Origin: Burkholderiaceae bacterium
Lineage (GTDB): Bacteria; Pseudomonadota; Gammaproteobacteria; Burkholderiales; Burkholderiaceae
Reading direction: 5' to 3'
Length of the DNA: 11,881 nucleotides
Assembly (NCBI GenBank): GCA_030151165.1
Contig: JASLEM010000373.1
Coordinates: 1-11,881 of the forward strand
Shown: piece after piece, positions 7,761 through 11,881 of the stretch
Layout of the letters: each line of letters begins with the position of its first letter
Position numbering within the stretch: position 1 is the stretch's first letter
Notes under the pieces: generated by a model
What the model was told of the DNA's origin: nothing
Database searches by the model: none
What the model saw: only the letters and a program-made list of their open reading frames with translations
Made by a program: the position numbers and the translations under genes

Positions 7761-8792
7761 TCAGCCCTCGGCGGCGACCTTCTGCGGCGCGGGCGCCGTG
7801 TGGTTCGCGGTGACCCACTTGCGGATGCGCTCGGCGTCGGCGATGCGCGAGTACTTGCCCGCCGAATCCAGCAGCACCATGATCAGCTTGCGGCCGGCCA
7901 TCTGCGCCTGCATCACCAGGCACTGGCCCGCTTCGTTGATGAAGCCGGTCTTCTGCAGGCCGATGTCCCAGGTCGGGTTGGCGACGAGGCGATCGGTCGT
8001 GTGGAACTGCACCTGGCGACGGCCGAGCTCGACGTCCAGCGACGGCGTCGTCGAGTATTCGCGCAGCAACGGCACCTGGTGCGCCGCGTTGACCAGCACC
8101 GCGAGATCGCGCGCCGTGGAATGGTTCTGGCTCGACAGGCCGGTCGGCTCGACGTAGTGCGTGTCGTTCATGCCGAGCTCCTTCGCCTTCGCGTTCATCG
8201 CGGTGACGAAGGCGGCCAGGCCACCCGGATAGTTGCGGCCGAGCGCGTTCGCGGCGCGGTTCTCCGACGACATCAGCGCGAGATGCAGCAGCACGCCGCG
8301 CGGCAGCTGCGTGCCGGGCGTCAGGCGCGAGTGCGTCATCTTCTCGGTGTCGATGTCCTCGTCGGTGATCGACAGCACCTCGTCGAGCGGCTGCTTGGCT
8401 TCGCTGATGACCAGCGCGGTCATCAGCTTGCTGAGCGAGGCGATCGGCAGGACGGCTTCGGGATTCTTGCTGTAGAGCACCTCGTGGGTGTCCTGGTCGA
8501 GCACCAGCGCGGCGCCAGAGCGCAGGAACAGCGGATCCTCGGTCGTGTGCAGGCCCGACGCGTAGCCGACCGACTGCGCGGCCGGCGCCTCGACGCGGGC
8601 GACGGTCGTGCGGGTGACCGTGGTGCGGCGCACGAGCACCGCGTGGACGCGCGCCGGCGCGTGCGCCGAGGCAGCCGCCTTGCGGTGATGCTTGGCGGTC
8701 GTGGTGGCCGACGCGGTCGAAGTCGCGCAAATCAGGGTGCTACCGACGGCAAAAGCGAGTGCCCAACGAGAAATTTGCTTGATCGCTCGCAT
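7761..8792 (-). CDS. pbpG: Periplasmic D-alanyl-D-alanine endopeptidase/carboxypeptidase (peptidase S11, PBP7-like)
   Basis: A serine penicillin-binding protein of family S11 that cleaves D-Ala-linked peptidoglycan cross-links in the periplasm. Counted from ATG 8792 (343 aa), it has a signal peptide at about 1-29 (MRAIKQISR, hydrophobic core, end near STASA). A basic His/Ala/Thr-rich linker follows to about residue 75. The three catalytic motifs are present: SLSK at 119-122 (nucleophile Ser119, Lys122), SEN at 176-178 and KTG at 281-283. The short C-terminus without an amphipathic membrane anchor favours the soluble PBP7/PbpG type over DacA/DacC. The start is uncertain: in-frame ATGs at 8819, 8825 and 8867 exist and none has a clear Shine-Dalgarno. 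8792 gives the cleanest signal peptide, and 8867 lies within the upstream hairpin. It is transcribed alone, from the promoter at 8833-8861 to the terminator at 7705-7746. Confidence 0.9.
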   Translation of the reverse strand: MRAIKQISRWALAFAVGSTLICATSTASATTTAKHHRKAAASAHAPARVHAVLVRRTTVTRTTVARVEAPAAQSVGYASGLHTTEDPLFLRSGAALVLDQDTHEVLYSKNPEAVLPIASLSKLMTALVISEAKQPLDEVLSITDEDIDTEKMTHSRLTPGTQLPRGVLLHLALMSSENRAANALGRNYPGGLAAFVTAMNAKAKELGMNDTHYVEPTGLSSQNHSTARDLAVLVNAAHQVPLLREYSTTPSLDVELGRRQVQFHTTDRLVANPTWDIGLQKTGFINEAGQCLVMQAQMAGRKLIMVLLDSAGKYSRIADAERIRKWVTANHTAPAPQKVAAEG

Positions 8793-8832
8793 GTCGTTAA
8801 AGCTGGAAGCCAGTTGCATCACCATTTGTTTC

Positions 8833-8861
8833 AGTCTAAGGCAAAGGGAAAAACCACGCAA
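8833..8861 (-). promoter_or_regulatory. Likely pbpG promoter, -35 embedded in a terminator hairpin
   Basis: On the minus strand TTGCGT (8856-8861) and TAGACT (8833-8838) are 17 bp apart. Transcription would start near 8826, leaving about 34 nt before the ATG at 8792, or almost none before ATGs at 8825 or 8819. The -35 lies in one arm of the hairpin at 8850-8883. Each hexamer matches consensus at about 4 positions. Confidence 0.5.
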
Positions 8862-9043
8862 GATCAAAAGCTTGCGTGGTTTTCCTCAACCGGACGTCTA
8901 ACGGGCGGCATCGCTTTCATGAGGACTTCCCGCGCGCGGACATCGACGTGCATGACGTACAACGCGGGAAGACGGCATTCGGCTGACGCGCCGATGGAAA
9001 TCGGGGTCGGACACCACGCCTGAGCAGCGCGTCCGCACGGGGC
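8848..9043 (-). ncRNA. Candidate structured small RNA in the leuA-pbpG gap (speculative)
   Basis: The 457 bp between pbpG and leuA (8793-9249) show no convincing coding frame. A TTGACA (9072-9077, minus) with CACGAT 16 bp downstream (9050-9055) could start a transcript near 9043, ending about 195 nt later at the hairpin 8850-8883. Within it are three inverted repeats: GCGTCCGC/GCGGACGC (9029-9036 and 9042-9049), CCGAT/ATCGG with a 4-nt loop (8991-9004), and CTTCCCGCG/CGCGGGAAG (8926-8934 and 8963-8971). I recognise no known RNA family. Hairpins arise easily in GC-rich DNA, so this is a hypothesis. Confidence 0.25.
8850..8883. terminator. Strong bidirectional intrinsic terminator hairpin upstream of pbpG
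   Basis: AAAACCACGCAAG (8850-8862) and CTTGCGTGGTTTT (8871-8883) are perfect 13-bp arms with an 8-nt loop. Each strand ends in a T run (TTTTT on minus, TTTT on plus). The nearest upstream minus-strand gene, leuA, ends 367 bp away, farther than usual. It may therefore end a separate short transcript, or act as a late leuA terminator. Confidence 0.75.
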
Positions 9044-9216
9044 GGACGCATCGTGGGCGCACCGATGGGATTGTCAACGGGCGCCGCCGCGGCCAAACGC
9101 GGAACAGCGGGCATTTGCCACGGCAAACCGGACCGTCTGGTGTCGGGATGTGCCGGGGTGTCACGCGATGTGACGGCATGGCCCGTCGTCGTTTCCCAAC
9201 GCGAGGGGCCGGCGCA

Positions 9217-9238
9217 GAGGCACCGGGTGCCAGGCCTC
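9217..9238 (-). terminator. Weak hairpin just after leuA
   Basis: Eleven bases past the leuA stop, GAGGC/GCCTC (9217-9221 and 9234-9238) or alternatively GGCAC/GTGCC (9219-9223 and 9227-9231) can form a short GC hairpin. There is no T tract on either side, so it is at best a weak or factor-dependent end signal. Confidence 0.25.
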
Positions 9239-9249
9239 GGAGCAGTTAC

Positions 9250-10953
9250 TCAGGCGACGGCATGGGCCACGGCTTCGGCGACGCTGACCGGGCTCACGCC
9301 GCGCGACGAGGCCGACAGTACGGCCAGCAAAGTGGCGCGCACGATGTTGGCGTCGATGCCGACGCCAAAGACCGGCGCCGCGTCGCCCACGCGCACCTCG
9401 ACGTACGCCGCCGCGCGCGCCTGCGCGCCGCCGCCCATCGAGTGCTCGTGGTAGTTCAGCACTTTCACCGCGACGCCCGCGGCGCGCGACAGGCCGTCGA
9501 CGAACGCGTCGACCGGGCCGTTGCCGGCGCCTTCGAACGCCATGCGGCGACCCATGACGACCGCCTCGGCGGCGACACGCACGCGGCCTTCGCCGATGTC
9601 GGACTGCGTCAGGTCGGACAGCGTCACGACGCCTTCGGCCAGCCGGTATTCGGATTCGAAGATGCGCCAGATGTCGGACGCCGTCACTTCGCGGCCCTGC
9701 GCGTCCATCACGGCCTGCACGACCTGGCTGAACTCGATCTGCAGGCGACGCGGCAGCTCCAGCCCGTACTCGGACTCGAGCAGGTACGAGATGCCGCCCT
9801 TGCCCGACTGGCTGTTGACGCGAATGATCGCCTCGTAGCTGCGGCCGAGATCCTTCGGGTCGATCGGCAGGTAGGGCATCTCCCAGACGTCGTTCTCGCG
9901 GCGCGCGGCGAAAGCCTTCTTGATGGCGTCCTGGTGCGAGCCCGAGAACGACGTGAACACGAGATCGCCGACGTACGGATGGCGCGGGTGCACCGGCAAC
10001 TGGTTGCAGTACTCGACGACGCGGCGGATCTCGTCGATGTCCGAGAAGTCGAGCTCGGGATCGACACCCTGCGTGTAGAGGTTCAGCGCGATGTTGACGA
10101 TGTCGACGTTGCCCGTGCGCTCGCCGTTGCCGAACAGGCAGCCCTCGACGCGGTCGGCGCCCGCCATCAGCGCGAGTTCGGCGGTCGCCGTGCCGGTGCC
10201 GCGGTCGTTGTGCGGGTGGGCCGAGATCACGACGCTGTCGCGCCGCGCGATGTGACGGCACGTCCACTCGATCATGTCGGCGTAGATGTTGGGCGTCGAG
10301 TGCTCCACCGTCGTCGGCAGGTTGATGATGCAGGTGCGCTCGGGCGTCGGCTGCCAGACGTCGGTGACGGCGTCGATGACGCGGCGCGAGACCTCGAGCT
10401 CGGTGTCCGAGAACATCTCGGGCGAGTACTCGAAGCGCCAGTCGGTTTCCGGACGCGCGGCGGCGAGGTCGCGGATGATGCGCGCGTGGCTGCTGGCGAG
10501 CTCGACGATGCCGTCGACGTCCAGGCCCAGCACGATCTTGCGCATCATCGGCGCGGTCGCGTTGTAGAGATGCATGATCACCCGCTTCGCGCCGGCCACG
10601 GCCTCGAAGCTGCGGGCGATCAACGGCTCGCGCGCCGGCGTCAGCACCTGGATCGTGACGTCGTCGGGGATCATGTCGTCCTCGATCAGCTTGCGCACGA
10701 AGTCGAACTCGGTCTGCGAGGCCGACGGGAAGCCGACCTCGATCTCCTTGAAGCCGACGCGCACGAGCGTCTCGAACATGCGCAGCTTGCGCTCGGCGTC
10801 CATCGGCTCGATCAGCGCCTGGTTGCCGTCGCGCAGGTCGGAGCTGCACCACACGGGCGCCTTGGTCAGCACGGCGTCGGGCCAGGTGCGGTCGGGCAGG
10901 CGCACCGGCGCGACGGGACGGTACTTGGCGGCGGGGTTCTTGAGCATGGGCAT
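9250..10953 (-). CDS. leuA: 2-isopropylmalate synthase, long (type 2) form
   Basis: LeuA condenses acetyl-CoA with 2-oxoisovalerate to 2-isopropylmalate, the committed and leucine-inhibited step of leucine synthesis. The 567-aa cytoplasmic protein has a catalytic HMGL-like TIM barrel (about 30-330) with the catalytic [10 protein letters not shown] (DLRDGNQ at 39-45), the metal-binding His pair in [10 protein letters not shown] (His246 and His248), and [12 protein letters not shown] at about 271-282. A linker subdomain follows, then the leucine-binding allosteric domain (about 430-567, with [12 protein letters not shown] and [20 protein letters not shown]). ATG at 10953 is chosen for a GGAG 7 nt upstream. 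ATG 10947 ([11 protein letters not shown]) is too far from it, and ATG 10992 has no support. It follows pssA on the same strand, but a promoter, leader peptide and terminator lie between, so it is probably controlled separately by attenuation. Confidence 0.95.
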   Translation of the reverse strand: MPMLKNPAAKYRPVAPVRLPDRTWPDAVLTKAPVWCSSDLRDGNQALIEPMDAERKLRMFETLVRVGFKEIEVGFPSASQTEFDFVRKLIEDDMIPDDVTIQVLTPAREPLIARSFEAVAGAKRVIMHLYNATAPMMRKIVLGLDVDGIVELASSHARIIRDLAAARPETDWRFEYSPEMFSDTELEVSRRVIDAVTDVWQPTPERTCIINLPTTVEHSTPNIYADMIEWTCRHIARRDSVVISAHPHNDRGTGTATAELALMAGADRVEGCLFGNGERTGNVDIVNIALNLYTQGVDPELDFSDIDEIRRVVEYCNQLPVHPRHPYVGDLVFTSFSGSHQDAIKKAFAARRENDVWEMPYLPIDPKDLGRSYEAIIRVNSQSGKGGISYLLESEYGLELPRRLQIEFSQVVQAVMDAQGREVTASDIWRIFESEYRLAEGVVTLSDLTQSDIGEGRVRVAAEAVVMGRRMAFEGAGNGPVDAFVDGLSRAAGVAVKVLNYHEHSMGGGAQARAAAYVEVRVGDAAPVFGVGIDANIVRATLLAVLSASSRGVSPVSVAEAVAHAVA

Positions 10954-11010
10954 CGCGAGTCTCCAGGGGTTTGCGGCATCGGGCCACGACACTTCGAAAC
11001 GCGGGGCCGC

Positions 11011-11051
11011 AAAAGAGAAACGGCCCGCTGCGTTGCGCAGAGCGGGCCGTT
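11011..11051 (-). terminator. Intrinsic terminator ahead of leuA (attenuator 3:4 stem)
   Basis: On the minus strand AACGGCCCGCT (11051-11041) pairs with AGCGGGCCGTT (11029-11019) in an 11-bp GC-rich stem with an 11-nt loop. TTTCTCTTTT follows (the first two T of the run also close the stem). The T tract exists only on the minus strand, so it acts on transcription heading into leuA. It lies 58 nt before the leuA start and 29 nt after the stop of the leader ORF. Confidence 0.8.
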
Positions 11052-11092
11052 GATCGGAATTCGGTTCAGACGTGACTGATCAATGCACCCGC
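11042..11092 (-). promoter_or_regulatory. Predicted antiterminator (2:3) stem of the leuA leader
   Basis: The end of the leader ORF can pair with the 5' arm of the terminator: GCGGGT (11092-11087) with GCCCGC (11047-11042), one G-U wobble, and TTGATC (11083-11078) with GATCAA (11055-11050). The two helices are separated by a 3x2 internal loop and closed by a 22-nt loop. This stem and the terminator are mutually exclusive. TTGATC contains the leader stop codon, so a ribosome at the stop would mask it. A competing 1:2 pairing, TGCATCC (11125-11119) with GGGTGCA (11090-11084), is also possible. All pairings are by eye. Confidence 0.6.
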
Positions 11093-11139
11093 GGTACTCC
11101 GGCTAGGAATAGCGAAATGGATGCAATTCGGGACGTCAT
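11080..11139 (-). CDS. leuL: Leucine-type leader peptide (19 aa) of the leuA attenuator
   Basis: The ORF encodes MTSRIASISLFLAGVPRVH. Nine of its 18 codons after the ATG end in A or T (CGA, ATT, GCA, ATT, CTA, CTA, GGA, GTA, CAT), against only a few percent in neighbouring genes. Both leucines, positions 10 and 12, use CTA, very rare in this GC-rich sequence. A ribosome stalled at these codons would leave 11087-11092 and 11078-11083 free to form the antiterminator. One reaching the stop would cover them and permit termination before leuA. Ile and Val codons could widen the response. The predicted transcription start coincides almost with the ATG, so translation may be leaderless; no Shine-Dalgarno exists. 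The gene name is given by analogy with enteric leuL; the sequence itself is not one I recognise. Confidence 0.65.
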   Translation of the reverse strand: MTSRIASISLFLAGVPRVH

Positions 11140-11146
11140 GCGAATG

Positions 11147-11155
11147 AATATAGCA
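11147..11155 (-). promoter_or_regulatory. Extended -10 promoter of the leuA leader
   Basis: On the minus strand TGC-TATATT (11155-11147) is a full extended -10 element (TGn plus a 5 of 6 hexamer). No good -35 is seen at 17-18 bp (CCCACA), as is common for extended -10 promoters. The hexamer ends 7 nt before the leader ATG, so transcription should begin at or just before it. This gives leuA a promoter of its own, apart from pssA. Confidence 0.7.
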
Positions 11156-11193
11156 CGGCGATCCGCCGCTGTGGGCACGAAATGTTCGCCAAT

Positions 11194-11212
11194 CGCGAAG
11201 CCTTTCTTCGCG
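11194..11212 (-). terminator. Hairpin 11 nt after pssA, possible terminator
   Basis: CGCGAAG (11194-11200) and CTTCGCG (11206-11212) form a perfect 7-bp stem with a 5-nt loop just past the pssA stop. There is no T tract, so it may be a weak or Rho-assisted end of the pssA transcript. Confidence 0.35.
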
Positions 11213-11223
11213 CCGCCGAACCA

Positions 11224-11881
11224 CTATCGGTGAAGGCCGACCTCGTCGGGCTCGTCGGTCGACAGCGCGATCACGCTCACGCGCCGGCCCTTCGCCCGCT
11301 TGTACGCGTAGACGGCATAGCCCGACAGTCCGTAGACGCAGAACACCGCGAAGATCACCGCCGCCGGATACGCGCCGATGATGCCGATCCCGATCGCGAT
11401 CAGCACGATCACGATGAACGGCACCGACCGCTTCAGACTCAGGTCCTTGAAGCTGTAGAACGGCACGTTGACGACCATCGTCAGCCCCGCGTAGAACGCG
11501 AACGCCGCCGCGGCCCAGGACAGCACGAGGTCGCCGTTGACGTCGGCGGTGCCGCCCAGGTGGTCGACCACGACCCACACGAAGCCGATCACCAGCGCCG
11601 CCGCGGCCGGGCTGGGCAGGCCCTGGAAGTAGCGCTTGTCGACCACGCCCAGGTTGGTGTTGAAGCGCGCCAGCCGCAGCGCGGCGCAGGCGCAGTAGAG
11701 GAACGCGATGCACCAGCCCGCCTTGCCCAGGCCCTTCAGTGCCCACTCGTAGACGATCAGCGCCGGCGCGGCGCCGAAGCTGACCATGTCGGACAGGCTG
11801 TCCATCTCGGCGCCGAACGCGCTCTGCGTGTTGGTCATGCGCGCGACGCGGCCGTCGAGGCTGTCGAGCACCATCGCGCAG
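11224..11881 (-). CDS. pssA: CDP-diacylglycerol-serine O-phosphatidyltransferase, partial (N-terminus beyond the window)
   Basis: PssA makes phosphatidylserine from CDP-diacylglycerol and L-serine in the inner membrane, the precursor of phosphatidylethanolamine. The last 218 residues are visible. They contain the whole CDP-alcohol phosphatidyltransferase signature DGxxAR-x8-GxxxDxxxD: DGRVAR, then G and the two Asp of FGAEMDSLSDM, the metal- and substrate-binding residues. ALRLARFNTN and YFQGLPSPAAAA are typical of the membrane-embedded PssA (type II) subfamily. Several hydrophobic helices follow (LVIGFVWVVV, FAFYAGLTMVV, the long stretch FIVIVLIAIGIGIIGAYPAAVIF), then a basic cytoplasmic tail. 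About 50-70 N-terminal residues are missing beyond the right edge. In related Burkholderiales pssA often follows psd and the ilv genes and precedes leuA, as here. Confidence 0.95.
   Translation of the reverse strand, partial: CAMVLDSLDGRVARMTNTQSAFGAEMDSLSDMVSFGAAPALIVYEWALKGLGKAGWCIAFLYCACAALRLARFNTNLGVVDKRYFQGLPSPAAAALVIGFVWVVVDHLGGTADVNGDLVLSWAAAAFAFYAGLTMVVNVPFYSFKDLSLKRSVPFIVIVLIAIGIGIIGAYPAAVIFAVFCVYGLSGYAVYAYKRAKGRRVSVIALSTDEPDEVGLHR

Noticed and set aside
8898..9179. A 93-codon minus-strand open frame in the leuA-pbpG gap
   Set aside because: Rich in Arg, Pro and Ser with no third-position bias, and no ribosome-binding site; it looks like chance in GC-rich DNA.
9115..11079. A 654-codon open frame on the plus strand opposite leuA
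   Set aside because: It is the antisense reflection of leuA. High GC removes stop codons from the antisense frame, and the translation is Arg/Asp/His/Val-rich without any domain.

Overview
The window is GC-rich chromosomal DNA with almost every third codon position G or C. Gene content and order (type-2 leuA directly after pssA, hpnCDE, S11 D,D-endopeptidase) point to a betaproteobacterium of the order Burkholderiales; this is an inference from gene style, not a database match. I see no transposase, phage gene, tRNA, rRNA or CRISPR array.

Left part (1-1670, minus strand): a tripartite-efflux operon, a lipoprotein membrane-fusion protein followed by an RND permease that runs off the left edge. 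Its promoter is near consensus, and a perfect 14-bp TetR-type palindrome lies just downstream of the -10. No tetR gene is adjacent. Transcribed divergently (1762-4809, plus strand) is a compact hpnC-hpnD-hpnE operon that converts farnesyl diphosphate to squalene via presqualene diphosphate and hydroxysqualene, normally the entry to hopanoids.

Middle (4890-7682): an IclR-family regulator, a small unrecognised 84-codon gene, and then a redox module. In that module an Old Yellow Enzyme-type flavin reductase (minus) is divergent from an HxlR-family regulator (plus) that carries the conserved redox-type Cys-Pro. A GGTATA-N5-TATACC operator lies between the -35 and -10 of the reductase promoter. 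HxlR and the next gene, a periplasmic D,D-endopeptidase (pbpG, minus), converge on a bidirectional terminator.

Right part (8793-11881): a 457-bp gene-free interval with several hairpins, a TTGACA element and a strong terminator hairpin, which may hold a small RNA on the minus strand. It is followed by leuA and the C-terminal three quarters of pssA, both minus strand.

The most striking finding lies between pssA and leuA. An extended -10 promoter sits 7 nt before a 19-codon ORF rich in rare A/T-ending codons, including two CTA leucine codons. Next come a possible antiterminator stem and a strong intrinsic terminator ahead of leuA. Together these look like a leucine-sensing translational attenuator (leuL type), possibly with a leaderless leader-peptide mRNA.
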